A DNA stretch of 64,000 bases. Origin: Bacteroidales bacterium (GTDB lineage: Bacteria; Bacteroidota; Bacteroidia; Bacteroidales; F082). The position numbers and the translations under genes were made by a program. The notes beneath the pieces are model-generated. The model did not search any database. It had not been told where the DNA came from and was given only the letters and a program-made list of their open reading frames with translations. How positions within the stretch are numbered: position 1 is the first letter of the stretch; every line of letters begins with the position of its first letter. The stretch spans positions 17,384 through 81,383 of the forward strand of contig WGCY01000039.1 in NCBI GenBank assembly GCA_015493525.1, in the 5' to 3' direction. Of this stretch, positions 1 to 9,792 are shown one piece after another.

Positions 1-37
1 GTCCGTAAATAATAACCAAAAGAAATTTCCCTATCTT

Positions 38-70
38 AGCAGACGAAACAAAATGTTTCGTCTGCTTTTT
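38..70 (+). terminator. Rho-independent terminator
   Basis: A perfect 13-bp inverted repeat (38-50 with 54-66) encloses an AAA loop and runs directly into TTTT then ATTT. This is the form of an intrinsic terminator for a plus-strand gene ending before the window. It sits just ahead of the first kinase gene, so that gene needs its own promoter, which I could not place confidently. Confidence 0.85.
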
Positions 71-83
71 ATTTGTCAACCTT

Positions 84-2921
84 GTGAAAACAATCATGTT
101 ATCGTCATCATGCTGCATCAGGCCTTTCGTCCTCCTGGTGATAATTTTTTGTCTTCGGCCCGTTACCTACGGAAATAATATAAAGAAACATTCCGCAGAG
201 GAAACTATTCTTTCCGGCACAACGCAGGCCCCGGACTCACTCCGGCTTACCAGGCTCTTAAACAATGGGTTGCAGGAGGTTAAAATTAATGAGCACATCC
301 GGGACAAAACATTGTTCTTCAAAACCATAGACAGTGCCGTCCGGCTCGGGCGCAAAACAGGAAGACTGGTTTTTACGGGACACCGGCTTATCAAAATAGG
401 AGATCAGCTTAGAAAAGAAGCCCGTTTTCCCCTTGCCATTCATGTTTACAAAACAGGCATTGAAATAGGTAAAGAGACAAAAAACACAAAACTTTTAATC
501 CTTTCCTACAACAAACTGGGGGTGGTATTTCGTAGAATTGACAACTACAAAAAGGCCATGGACTATCATTTGAAAGCTTATCATTTGGCCACACAAACAC
601 ATGATTCCATAAGTGAAGCCATGGCAGTAAACAGCATTGGCAATGTGTACCTTATGCTGGGCGACCTTAAAAAGGCACTGGAATATTTCAAGCAAAGCCT
701 GCAACTTGAACAAAACAGGAAAAACCCCATCGGCATTGCCATCAACCTGAATAATGTTGCACAGGTTTACAAAGCAGAAGGCTATTATAACAAAGCTTTA
801 AAATATTTTGAATTGTCATTGGATATTAACAAACGAATTAACGCAAAACGGGGAATTGCCATCTGTAACAATGACATCGCCAACTTGCTGAAAGAGCAGG
901 GAAAATACCGCGATGCACTTAATTATTCCCTGAAGGCCATTAAAATTTCCCATGAAATAAACGATGTTTACAATCTTGCTTACGCTTACATCGAAACCGG
1001 TTCACTTTATAGTAAACTAAAAAATTTCGGGAAAGCTTTCCAATACCTTGAACCGGGCGTCAGATTGGCTAAAAAAATTCATGCCCGCTCCATTCTTGAG
1101 AATGGTTATGATGCAATATTCAATACCTACATGGGAATGGAAAAATATAAAGAAGCTGTTAAATATCTGAAGATCAAACAACTTTACCACGATTCGTTGC
1201 TGAGTTTAGATGTTAGGAAAAGCATAACCCGTATGCAAATTGAATTTAACACGGAAAAACAAAAGAACCAAATACAGCTTCAGGAACAAAAAACAAAAGT
1301 GGCCATGCTCCAGGTAAAGAAACAAAAATATCTTCTCTACTTTGCATGGAGTGCCTTTGCCATCCTGCTGTTTGCCCTGGGCTTTGTCAGCTTCTACCTT
1401 TTTAACAAAAACAAACAAAACAAATTGCTCCTTGAAAAAAACCAAAAAATTAAGAAAGCCCAAAGCGAATTGCAAAAAAGTAATGAGGCATTGCAACAAG
1501 CCATAGTCAAAGCAGAAAACAGTACAAAAGCAAAGACCAGTTTTCTGACCAACATAAGCCATGAAATTCGCACACCCCTTAACTCGGTGCTGGGGTTCTC
1601 AGACATACTTTATTCCATGACAAATGACGAGACGCAAAAAAAATACCTCCAGTCCATCAAATCAAGTGGCGAAAGCCTGCTGGGCCTCATTAATGACATC
1701 CTTGACCTTTCAAAAATTGAAGAAGGAAATATTGACCTGGAATTCAAGGAGATGGACATCAGAAGAATTTTAGATGACCTGACCAACATTTTCAGCCTTG
1801 AGCTACTGAATAAAAGCCTTCATTTTGTTGCCAAGGCCGACGATGATTTCCCCCAGCTCATTCTGTTTGAAGAAGCCAGGCTAAAGCAAATACTCCTCAA
1901 TATTATCGGAAATGCCATTAAATTTACCCCGCAGGGAAGTATTAGCGTAGAAGTACATGCAAAAAAAGAAAACAAACCCCAAAGGATCAGCTTAATTGTT
2001 GAAGTAACAGATACGGGAATAGGAATATCCCCGGATGAACAAGCAGCCATATTTAAGCCGTTCTATCAGGGCAAAACAAGCGAAAAAACCAAAGGGACCG
2101 GATTGGGCCTGGCGATAAGCCAACGACTTGTAAAAGCCATGAATGGGGAGATAACGCTTCAGAGCACACCGGGAAAAGGAAGCCGGTTTTCGGTAATATT
2201 TCATAATGTCCAGGTAAACGACGATACGACGGTAAATTCTAACAGGGAACAGCCAATTCGCAGGGAAAACAAGAAATGTCTTTTCATAAATCAGCCACAC
2301 CCTTTAAAAGATGAACTGAAAGAAATTTTTTCTTCACATTTGTTTGCGATAGAAGATGTGGGAATAGATTTTTCCAAAGCACGCAAAAGTATTCCCGGTT
2401 ATCGCCTCATCGTATTCTGCTGCCTTGAAGAGGAGGTTTTACAGAATGCCCGTAACATTTTTGAAAAAGAAAACATGGACAAGCGGCACCTCTTCCTGAT
2501 TTTAAATATCAACAAAGCTTTTATTGTTGACAAAAAAAAGGCTGTTTCCATTCATCTGTTCAATCGGCCTGCAAATGAAATAAAATCGGAATTGCATGAA
2601 TTCATTCGACAATTTGATGAAGATGAATGTGCCGCACATCTTTTCAACATAAAGGAGATCGAAAACAATAAAGTATTCTTTGACAAAATCAACCACTTAT
2701 ACGGCCATTATTTTGAACCTGCCAATAACACCAAAATGTTTGACAAGATTGAACATTTTAACGAACACCTCCAACAAATTGCCATAGCATTCCATTTGAC
2801 TAATTTATTGGATTACAGCAATGATTTAGACCATTATTTAAGAAATTTTGATATTCTTGCCATCGAAAAACAATTACGTATTATCAAGAAAGCTTTTGAG
2901 ACAATTGTCCATGAAAAATGA
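84..2921 (+). CDS. TPR-containing membrane histidine kinase with degenerate receiver-like domain
   Basis: Sensor histidine kinase. An N-terminal hydrophobic segment suggests export. TPR repeats cover roughly residues 115-370, followed by a coiled coil, one transmembrane helix (about 417-441) and a second coiled coil. The HisKA motif SHEIRTPL has H493, the ATPase N box has NAIKFT (about 610), and the G boxes are DTGIGIS (D643) and GTGLGL (about 671). Residues about 729-845 look like a receiver fold (KCLFINQP, YRLIVFCC, then a final strand and helix) without the acidic pair, phospho-acceptor Asp or conserved Lys. A helical tail follows. The start is GTG at 84; ATG at 96 is possible. It overlaps the next kinase gene by 4 bp (ATGA), so the two are co-transcribed. 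The TPR region probably senses a protein or envelope signal; the signal is unknown. Confidence 0.93.
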   Translation: MKTIMLSSSCCIRPFVLLVIIFCLRPVTYGNNIKKHSAEETILSGTTQAPDSLRLTRLLNNGLQEVKINEHIRDKTLFFKTIDSAVRLGRKTGRLVFTGHRLIKIGDQLRKEARFPLAIHVYKTGIEIGKETKNTKLLILSYNKLGVVFRRIDNYKKAMDYHLKAYHLATQTHDSISEAMAVNSIGNVYLMLGDLKKALEYFKQSLQLEQNRKNPIGIAINLNNVAQVYKAEGYYNKALKYFELSLDINKRINAKRGIAICNNDIANLLKEQGKYRDALNYSLKAIKISHEINDVYNLAYAYIETGSLYSKLKNFGKAFQYLEPGVRLAKKIHARSILENGYDAIFNTYMGMEKYKEAVKYLKIKQLYHDSLLSLDVRKSITRMQIEFNTEKQKNQIQLQEQKTKVAMLQVKKQKYLLYFAWSAFAILLFALGFVSFYLFNKNKQNKLLLEKNQKIKKAQSELQKSNEALQQAIVKAENSTKAKTSFLTNISHEIRTPLNSVLGFSDILYSMTNDETQKKYLQSIKSSGESLLGLINDILDLSKIEEGNIDLEFKEMDIRRILDDLTNIFSLELLNKSLHFVAKADDDFPQLILFEEARLKQILLNIIGNAIKFTPQGSISVEVHAKKENKPQRISLIVEVTDTGIGISPDEQAAIFKPFYQGKTSEKTKGTGLGLAISQRLVKAMNGEITLQSTPGKGSRFSVIFHNVQVNDDTTVNSNREQPIRRENKKCLFINQPHPLKDELKEIFSSHLFAIEDVGIDFSKARKSIPGYRLIVFCCLEEEVLQNARNIFEKENMDKRHLFLILNINKAFIVDKKKAVSIHLFNRPANEIKSELHEFIRQFDEDECAAHLFNIKEIENNKVFFDKINHLYGHYFEPANNTKMFDKIEHFNEHLQQIAIAFHLTNLLDYSNDLDHYLRNFDILAIEKQLRIIKKAFETIVHEK

Positions 2922-5900
2922 AACCTGAAAACAACACATACCCATTAGAAAATAATACGAACAGGAGCTACCTGCCATGGGTACTTCTTTTAGTGCTGGC
3001 ATTGGTGCATATCCAAACTTGTCGCGGATATAATCTGGATACCATAGCGGACAGCACGAATATTACAATTATCCTCAAAGACAGCCTGCTTACCCCCGCT
3101 GAAAGGTTCTTGCTTGTCAAGAAGATGGCCTTGTTATACCAATCATCGAATCTTCCAAAAGCCATAGCGTACAATAAGCTCGTCATCAAAATGGCTATGG
3201 CCAAAAAAGATACGCAATCCTATGCCCATGCTGTTTTCAGGCTTGCCGAAGATTATCAGACACTTTGCCAATATGAAAAAACAGACTCGTTATACCATAT
3301 TTTAGGGCACTTTTCCCGTTTGTGCAGTAAGGAACGACAAGCAGACCTGCTTCTTCAAATCGCCAACAACTACTATAGCTGGAGCCGCTACAAAAAAGCT
3401 GCCATTTACTATGTTAAAGCGCGTAAACTATTTGAAAAGCTGGGCATCAAATCGGGTATTGCCGAAACATTGAAAGGCGAAGGAAAAGTGTGGGGAAATT
3501 ACAACGACTACACCCGTTCTATCGGACTGTTCCAACGCGCTTACAACATCTACAAACAGTTGAATGACGAGAAAGGCATGGCTGCCATTAACAACCAGCT
3601 GGGGGTTGTCATGGAAAACTGGGGGAACCTTAAAAGTGCCCATGATTTTTTCAACTCTGCCTACAAAATTTATCATAAAAAGAATGATTTGTTCAACGAA
3701 TCAAATATGTTGCTGCACCTTGGAGAAATTCAACAAAAACAAAAAAAATATTCCAAAGCACTCCACTATTACCAAAGGGCAAAAACAATTTCCCAAAAAA
3801 TAAACAGCAACATACTCTATGTCATTTCATTGAGCAATATTGCCGAAATATATTATCTGGAGAAAAAATATGACCTGGCAATACAATACCAACAAAAGGC
3901 GTTGCCGCTGAAGAAAAAGATTGGCGATAGGCGGAGAATATCCATAACCATGTTGGACTTGGGCAAGATATATTATAAAAAAAACAACCCTGATACGGCC
4001 TTTCTGTATGGAGACAGTGCATTGATTGCCGCAAAAAAAATAAAAGCCAAAGACCTGTTGCTCGACACCTATTTGTTACTGTCAAATATTAGCAGGCAGA
4101 AAAACGATTTTGAAAACGCCTATGCGTACCTTATTGAGTACAACAAAATACATGAGGAGATTTTTACCCAAAAAAACCGCCAAATGGTTAGCGAAATGCA
4201 GGTCCGCCTCGAAGCAGAAAAAAATGAGAAAGAAAATGAGTTGCTTAGAAAACAGGATAAACTAAACCAACTGCGTCTTAAAGATGAGAAAAATATACGC
4301 CTTATGCTCATTTTTTTCATTGCTTTTTTCATCCTCGTTGCTTTGGTTGTATTAACCTTTGTCCAATATAAAAACAGGATTATTAAGACGAATTACGGCT
4401 TACTTGCAGCACGAAACCAAAAAATTACAGAACAAACCGAGAGGTTGAAAAAACTGAACAATGAGCTTTTTACGAGCCGTGAACAATACAGAAGTATTGT
4501 GGAAAATGCCACCATTGGCATGTATCAGACCACCCCGGATGGAAAAATTATGTTTGCGAACAAAACACTCCTCCGGATGCTGGGGTACTCCATGAAAAAA
4601 CTGAAAAAAATAAACCTGAACAAAACCAAAGCCAACCGGAAACACTTTATACAACTCATTGAACAACAAGGCATCATAACCGGAAGAGAAGATATTTGGG
4701 AAGATGCGGATGGAAATAAGATTTATGTAAAAGAAAGTGCCTGGGCCATTCGCGACAAAAAGAATAAAACACTCTATTACGAAGGTATTATCGAAGACAT
4801 TACCAAGCGAAAACAAGCGGAGGAAGTAGCCGAGAGGCGCAAAGAAAGGCTGCAAAGAATCAATGTGGAGTTACACAAACGAAATATTGAAATCAGGGAA
4901 GCCAAAAATCAGGCGGAAGAGGCCAACAGGGCAAAATCATTGTTTATTGCCAACATAAGCCATGAAATCAGGACACCCCTCAACTCCATCATTGGGTTTA
5001 CCGACCTGCTGCTGCCCATGGCAACAAATGAAAAGGAGAAAACTTTTCTTCAATCCATCAAAAACAGCAGCAACAGTTTGTTGTCCCTCATCAACGATAT
5101 CCTCGACCTCTCCAAAATACAGGCAGACAAGCTTAAAATTTATACGGAACCCGTCTCTATTCATGCGGTTATAACCAGTATTCAGCAAATTTTTTATCCG
5201 CAGGTTGAAAAAAAACAAATCCGGTTTATCCTTCAAATCGCCCCCACTTTGGATGGCATGTTTCTCTTAGATGCCGTACGCTTTCGCCAGATCCTGTTCA
5301 ATCTTTTGGGAAATGCCATAAAATTTACCGATAAGGGATATATAAAACTCACCCTCAGCGGAAAAGCACTGGGCAACGAGGATAAATTTTATGAAATTAA
5401 AATCACTGTTAAAGATACCGGTTCGGGAATCCCCGAAAAAGATCAAAAATTAATTTTTGAAGCTTTCAGGCAATCCTCCGGGCCTCAAGCGGCGCAACGG
5501 CAGGGAACCGGCCTGGGGCTCAGTATTACCAAACGCCTTGTGGAAGCCATGAACGGAGAAATTACTTTAAAAAGCGAAGAGGGAAAAGGCTCCACTTTCA
5601 CCATCAAATTACACAAAGTTCAAAAGGCAAGAAAAATAGAAAGTGCCCTGACAAAAACGCCCCGAAAACTAACGGTCAGGCAAAACAGAAAAAAAAGCCC
5701 CGCCATAAAAATAAACGACGCGTTACGGCAGGATTTCTCCGGTAAATTTCTCACCTTGTGGGAAAAGATTGTGAAAAACAAAGCCATCGATGAAATTACA
5801 GCCTTTGGAATTGAGATAATTTCTTTTGGCAAGACAAAAAACAGTAGCACGCTACAAAGTATTGGAGAACAACTTGTTGAGGCTGCCGATCATTTTGAGA

Positions 5901-5947
5901 TTGAGCGGATTGAACAGCTGCTCCTCCAAATAAAATCACTCTTTTAA
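2918..5947 (+). CDS. TPR-PAS membrane histidine kinase
   Basis: Paralogue of the preceding kinase. It has an N-terminal hydrophobic segment, TPR repeats in the periplasmic half, a transmembrane helix at about 462-482, a coiled coil, a PAS domain (about 520-640, ending in the IIEDITKRK motif), and HisKA with SHEIRTPL (H682). The ATPase domain has N799 in GNAIKFT, D833 in DTGSGIP and the GTGLGL loop at 863. A helical C-terminal tail of about 90 residues, possibly HPt-like, has no obvious phosphorylatable His. No receiver is fused, so phosphate could pass to the REC protein encoded 11 bp downstream. The ATG overlaps the upstream stop codon. The ligand is unknown. Confidence 0.93.
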   Translation: MKPENNTYPLENNTNRSYLPWVLLLVLALVHIQTCRGYNLDTIADSTNITIILKDSLLTPAERFLLVKKMALLYQSSNLPKAIAYNKLVIKMAMAKKDTQSYAHAVFRLAEDYQTLCQYEKTDSLYHILGHFSRLCSKERQADLLLQIANNYYSWSRYKKAAIYYVKARKLFEKLGIKSGIAETLKGEGKVWGNYNDYTRSIGLFQRAYNIYKQLNDEKGMAAINNQLGVVMENWGNLKSAHDFFNSAYKIYHKKNDLFNESNMLLHLGEIQQKQKKYSKALHYYQRAKTISQKINSNILYVISLSNIAEIYYLEKKYDLAIQYQQKALPLKKKIGDRRRISITMLDLGKIYYKKNNPDTAFLYGDSALIAAKKIKAKDLLLDTYLLLSNISRQKNDFENAYAYLIEYNKIHEEIFTQKNRQMVSEMQVRLEAEKNEKENELLRKQDKLNQLRLKDEKNIRLMLIFFIAFFILVALVVLTFVQYKNRIIKTNYGLLAARNQKITEQTERLKKLNNELFTSREQYRSIVENATIGMYQTTPDGKIMFANKTLLRMLGYSMKKLKKINLNKTKANRKHFIQLIEQQGIITGREDIWEDADGNKIYVKESAWAIRDKKNKTLYYEGIIEDITKRKQAEEVAERRKERLQRINVELHKRNIEIREAKNQAEEANRAKSLFIANISHEIRTPLNSIIGFTDLLLPMATNEKEKTFLQSIKNSSNSLLSLINDILDLSKIQADKLKIYTEPVSIHAVITSIQQIFYPQVEKKQIRFILQIAPTLDGMFLLDAVRFRQILFNLLGNAIKFTDKGYIKLTLSGKALGNEDKFYEIKITVKDTGSGIPEKDQKLIFEAFRQSSGPQAAQRQGTGLGLSITKRLVEAMNGEITLKSEEGKGSTFTIKLHKVQKARKIESALTKTPRKLTVRQNRKKSPAIKINDALRQDFSGKFLTLWEKIVKNKAIDEITAFGIEIISFGKTKNSSTLQSIGEQLVEAADHFEIERIEQLLLQIKSLF

Positions 5948-5958
5948 AACATAGGATT

Positions 5959-7110
5959 ATGGCCGAACCATCAAAGAAATATAAAATCCTTATCGTGGAT
6001 GATATTCCCAAAAATATACAGATTTTGGGAAACATACTCTCCAAAGAACATTACCAAATAGCCTATTCCCAAAGTGGCGAACAAGCCCTTTCCATAACCC
6101 GGCATCAAATGTTTGACCTGATCCTGCTGGATATCATGATGCCCGATATGGATGGCTTCGAGGTATGCAAAGCCCTGAAAAAGGATCCCAAAACTGCCGA
6201 TATACCGGTTATATTCCTCACCGCCAAAGCTGATATGGACAGCATTGTCAAAGGCTTTGCCGCAGGCGGTCAGGATTACATCACCAAGCCTTTCAACACT
6301 TCGGAACTGCTGGCACGTACAGAAACACACATTTTACTGCATGAGCAGAAAATTGCCCTTGCTGAGATGAATGAAAAGCTTGAAGAAAGGGTCAGGAAAC
6401 GTACAAAACAATTGGAAGAAGCTTATAAACGGCTAAACCAGCTTGAGAAGGCAAAGACAGATTTCCTCGATATTATCAGCCATGAGCTGCGTACGCCCCT
6501 GAATGGCATTACGGGCCTCACTACCTTGTTAAACCTTACCCAATTGTCCGATGAGCAACAGGAGTATATCCAATATCTTGAAGAAGTGGCCAAACGGCTG
6601 ACTAAATTCTCGGAGACAGCCCTGCTCATAACCGACATGAAAACCAATCAAAGCCAGCCCGACTTTCTGCCAACCCGGATAGAATATGTTGTGGAACCAA
6701 CCCTGAAGCAGTTTGAAAAAACATATGAGGGCAAATACCAATCTGTCGGGTTTGAGATGGACGATGATGACCTGCTTGTTGCCGTCAACACTACGCTGGT
6801 AAAAAAATCGCTGGAAATGCTGCTAGACAATGCCTGTAAGTTTGGAGGCCCCAAAGTAAACATCCGGATATCCATCTCATCAAACAAAAACAATATTATC
6901 CTCGCTTTTGAGGATGATGGGCCCGGCTTTAGCAAGGTCTCACAAAAACGGCTTTTCGAACTTTTCTCAGCCGGCGATGTGATCCATGAAGAAGGTTCCG
7001 GCCTTTCGCTGGCCGCCATTAAACTTATTATGGATTACCACAATGGTAAAATTGAAGTCCAAAACAAAAAAGAAGGCGGTGCCCTTATTCGCCTTATTTT
7101 CAGTAGGTAA
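5959..7110 (+). CDS. receiver domain fused to histidine kinase
   Basis: A cytoplasmic protein with an N-terminal receiver carrying all key residues: acidic pair D14/D15, phospho-acceptor D58 in LLDIMMPDMDG, T88 and K110. A coiled coil (about 130-165), HisKA with SHELRTPL (H175) and an ATPase domain with N291 in DNACKFG and D320 in DDGPGF follow. It has no transmembrane segment and no DNA-binding output. It lies 11 bp after the second kinase, so the three genes form one operon. The receiver probably takes phosphate from the membrane kinases and controls its own kinase module. The final output regulator is not in the window. Confidence 0.93.
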   Translation: MAEPSKKYKILIVDDIPKNIQILGNILSKEHYQIAYSQSGEQALSITRHQMFDLILLDIMMPDMDGFEVCKALKKDPKTADIPVIFLTAKADMDSIVKGFAAGGQDYITKPFNTSELLARTETHILLHEQKIALAEMNEKLEERVRKRTKQLEEAYKRLNQLEKAKTDFLDIISHELRTPLNGITGLTTLLNLTQLSDEQQEYIQYLEEVAKRLTKFSETALLITDMKTNQSQPDFLPTRIEYVVEPTLKQFEKTYEGKYQSVGFEMDDDDLLVAVNTTLVKKSLEMLLDNACKFGGPKVNIRISISSNKNNIILAFEDDGPGFSKVSQKRLFELFSAGDVIHEEGSGLSLAAIKLIMDYHNGKIEVQNKKEGGALIRLIFSR

Positions 7111-7132
7111 CGGGAAGTCCGGTTAAAAACGG

Positions 7133-7160
7133 TTTGCTAATCTCAAAATTTTTATCTTTG
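7133..7160 (+). promoter_or_regulatory. Bacteroidota-type promoter for fabG
   Basis: A TATCTTTG box (7153-7160) matches the Bacteroidota -7 consensus TAnnTTTG. A TTTG (7133-7136) lies 16 nt upstream as a -33 element. The spacing is slightly short. The fabG start codon is 26 nt downstream. Confidence 0.7.
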
Positions 7161-7186
7161 ACCATTAATTTTTTAACGCAAAATTT

Positions 7187-7933
7187 ATGAATTTACTGAC
7201 AGGAAAAGTTGCGCTCATCACGGGTGCAGCAAGGGGAATTGGCAAGGCCATAGCCCTGAAATTTGCTGCCGAAGGTGCAGATATCGCCTTTAGCGATTTG
7301 AATTACGATGAACACATGAAAGCTACAGAAGATGAAATTGCAGCCGTTGGGGTGAAAGCCAAAGGTTATGCCTCCAATGCGGCATCTTTTACCGATAGCG
7401 AAAAACTGGTTACCAATATTATAAATGACTTCGGGAAAATTGATATTCTGGTCAACAATGCCGGTATCACCCGCGACAATTTGCTGCTGCGCATGACAGA
7501 GCAGGATTGGGATGCTGTTTTAACAGTCAATTTAAAATCTGCTTTCAACCTGACAAAAGCCGTTCAGCGTTATATGATTAAACAACGCGGAGGCTCTGTT
7601 ATCAACATGAGTTCGGTGGTCGGTGTTAACGGCAATGCGGGCCAGTCAAATTATTCTGCTTCCAAAGCGGGGTTAATTGGTTTTACCAAGTCTGTTGCAC
7701 AGGAACTGGGCTCGAGGGGCATTCGCTGCAATGCCATCGCCCCGGGCTTTATCGAAACCGAAATGACAAAGAAACTTCCCGATGACATACGCGAAGCCTG
7801 GATTAAGACCATTCCGTTGCGCCGTTCCGGGAAACCCGAAGATGTGGCCGATGTAGCTACTTTCCTGGCTTCAGATCTTTCGTCCTATGTCAGCGGGCAG
7901 GTAATCCATGTTTGTGGTGGAATGAGCATGTAA
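7187..7933 (+). CDS. fabG: 3-oxoacyl-[acyl-carrier-protein] reductase
   Basis: Short-chain dehydrogenase that reduces 3-oxoacyl-ACP with NADPH in fatty acid elongation. The dinucleotide-binding motif TGAARGIG is at residues 12-19, NNAG lies in the fourth strand, and the catalytic triad is S143, Y156 and K160 in the YSASK motif. The C-terminal SGQVIHVCGGMSM is typical of FabG. The length of 248 residues is normal. It has its own promoter upstream and stands alone between the signalling operon and a convergent ABC operon. Confidence 0.95.
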   Translation: MNLLTGKVALITGAARGIGKAIALKFAAEGADIAFSDLNYDEHMKATEDEIAAVGVKAKGYASNAASFTDSEKLVTNIINDFGKIDILVNNAGITRDNLLLRMTEQDWDAVLTVNLKSAFNLTKAVQRYMIKQRGGSVINMSSVVGVNGNAGQSNYSASKAGLIGFTKSVAQELGSRGIRCNAIAPGFIETEMTKKLPDDIREAWIKTIPLRRSGKPEDVADVATFLASDLSSYVSGQVIHVCGGMSM

Positions 7934-7956
7934 CAGCCTCACAAGCCATGAGGTTG
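7934..7956. terminator. possible bidirectional terminator hairpin
   Basis: An 8-bp stem (7934-7941 with 7949-7956, one G-T pair) and a 7-nt loop lie between the convergent fabG and ABC permease genes. Only a short T stretch follows on the plus strand, so it is a weak terminator candidate. Confidence 0.4.
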
Positions 7957-7963
7957 TTTCATA

Positions 7964-8767
7964 TTATAAATCCCGGTTTTTCAAAAACAGATAAACAAGC
8001 GCAATAAAAAGTAGTGAATAGGCTGCACATCCCCACACATCCGTCCACGAAACCGTTTCCCGAAAATTAACCCCAAAAAGTTTCATCAAAGACGAGTTGG
8101 GGACATCAATCAAATGCGTTATCATTTTTATGGGGAGAAACCGCGCTATGGCATCCGGAAGCTTAAAAGCAACAACAGGCTCCAGCACGTAATAGTATAG
8201 GGCAAAAACCGAAATGGCCAATCCTTGTTTTTGCAACACAAAAGCAAACAACATGGCCAGGAGCAAAAAGGCAAAAATCTCCAAAAAATAAGCAGGGACA
8301 AAATAGATTTTAGCCAATACCAACGCAACAGTAAGATGTTCGGTATGGAAAATCCCCAGGAACAAAGCAGTTAAAAACAGCACCAGCGTTACGGCAAAGG
8401 AAATGAAGAACACAAAAATCACTTTGGAAAGCAGAAATTCCACCCGGCTCATTCCCGACATAATATTCTGGCGGATTGTCTTGTAGCTGTACTCATTTGT
8501 AACAAAAATAATAACGATTAGCGCAAGAAATATCTTAAAAAACCCGGCAATAAATGTCATGTTGTGCCACACATACGGAAAGCTGTACAAAGAAAAATCG
8601 GGAACAGTAACCGGTGAACCTTTCCCTACATGAGAAATAACATGGTTAAGGAACGATTCGGTAACCAGGAATACAAATACCACAAGTACCACATACAGCA
8701 AGCCGAGTATCCGGAATGTCCGGTTGCGGGCATATTTCCGAAAGTCAATTTTTATTAATCTTTTCAT
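7964..8767 (-). CDS. ABC-2 type transporter permease
   Basis: A hydrophobic protein of 267 residues with about six transmembrane helices: an N-terminal one after MKRLIKIDFRKYARNR, a long loop, then a cluster. This layout is typical of ABC-2 permeases that pair with a single ATPase. It overlaps the ATPase gene by 4 bp, so the two subunits are translationally coupled and form one exporter. The substrate cannot be read from sequence. Similar pairs handle antibiotics, lipids or assembly factors. Confidence 0.85.
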   Translation of the reverse strand: MKRLIKIDFRKYARNRTFRILGLLYVVLVVFVFLVTESFLNHVISHVGKGSPVTVPDFSLYSFPYVWHNMTFIAGFFKIFLALIVIIFVTNEYSYKTIRQNIMSGMSRVEFLLSKVIFVFFISFAVTLVLFLTALFLGIFHTEHLTVALVLAKIYFVPAYFLEIFAFLLLAMLFAFVLQKQGLAISVFALYYYVLEPVVAFKLPDAIARFLPIKMITHLIDVPNSSLMKLFGVNFRETVSWTDVWGCAAYSLLFIALVYLFLKNRDL

Positions 8768-9663
8768 TGGCTGTCAGATAAAAGTTCTAGGAAATATTTT
8801 TCAAGACTTTTGTTTCGTACAGCAAGATGGGTCAGGAAAATCCCCTGTTCCGCCAGCATCTTGTTCAACAATCCGGGATGCAAATCTTCGGCCACTGTCA
8901 GCACAAAGTTTTCGCCTTGCCTGGCTACCGATTTTACGGCGGCTATCTTTTTCAAAGCCAATTGTAGTTTCTCAGGATCTGTTGCCGCAACTTCCATAAT
9001 CACAGAGCCTGCCAATGCTTCATCTACCGGGCCGGCATAACGTTTTTTTCCTTTTTCCAGGATCATAACGTGCGAACACACTTTTTCCACTTCATCCAGC
9101 AAATGGCTGGCCAGGATAATGGTAAAACCACGCCCGGCAGCCTCGAGAATAAGGTTACGGATATCGGCAATACCCTTTGGATCAAGTCCGTTGGTGGGTT
9201 CATCCAAAATGAGTACTTCGGGGTTTCCCAGCATAGCTGCCGCAATGGCCAGCCGTTGTTTCATTCCCAATGAATAGGTGCTGTACTTATATAGTTTCCG
9301 ATCGGAGAGATGAACCATTTCCAGCACCTCATCAATATCATCATACGGCACACCACGAATATCAGCCACAATTTTAAGGTTGTCAACGGCGGTCAGGTAA
9401 GGATAAAACAGCGGTTGCTCCAGCAAAGCACCAATCCGCTTGCGCAAAACCGAATCGGGAGGCTGCCCGAACCAAAAGTGTTCCCCACTGTCGGCTTTAA
9501 TGATGTCCAATAAAATACCGAGGGTTGTGGTCTTGCCACTGCCGTTGGGGCCGAGAATGCCAAAGACACTTCCTCTCTCAACTTTCAGCGACAAGTTGTC
9601 CAGGGCTTTCAGCCGGCCATACGACTTACTCAGGTTCCGGATTTCGAGTATTTCCTTTTGCAA
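8764..9663 (-). CDS. ABC transporter ATP-binding protein
   Basis: Nucleotide-binding subunit of the exporter, 299 residues. Walker A is GPNGSGKT (38-45), followed by a Q-loop, the signature YSLGMKQR, Walker B VLILDEPTNGLDP and a switch His in ILASHLLDE. The C-terminal extension of about 90 residues is common in the CcmA/BcrA-like group. The start appears to be TTG at 9663: no ATG is available nearby and the domain begins immediately after. The adjacent permease gene overlaps it. Confidence 0.92.
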   Translation of the reverse strand: MQKEILEIRNLSKSYGRLKALDNLSLKVERGSVFGILGPNGSGKTTTLGILLDIIKADSGEHFWFGQPPDSVLRKRIGALLEQPLFYPYLTAVDNLKIVADIRGVPYDDIDEVLEMVHLSDRKLYKYSTYSLGMKQRLAIAAAMLGNPEVLILDEPTNGLDPKGIADIRNLILEAAGRGFTIILASHLLDEVEKVCSHVMILEKGKKRYAGPVDEALAGSVIMEVAATDPEKLQLALKKIAAVKSVARQGENFVLTVAEDLHPGLLNKMLAEQGIFLTHLAVRNKSLEKYFLELLSDSQ

Positions 9664-9748
9664 AACAGTTTCTTTAAATATTTTGACGTAAAAGACAGAT
9701 AATTATTACAATAATAGCCAAAAAACCTTCATCAACAACAAATATATT

Positions 9749-9756
9749 TACCTTTG
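9749..9756 (+). promoter_or_regulatory. -7 promoter box for the SlyD-like gene
   Basis: TACCTTTG fits the TAnnTTTG consensus and lies 36 nt before the start codon at 9793. No good -33 element is visible. Confidence 0.5.
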
Positions 9757-9792
9757 CCGTTTCTTAAATTAATTCTTTATTAAAATATTATC

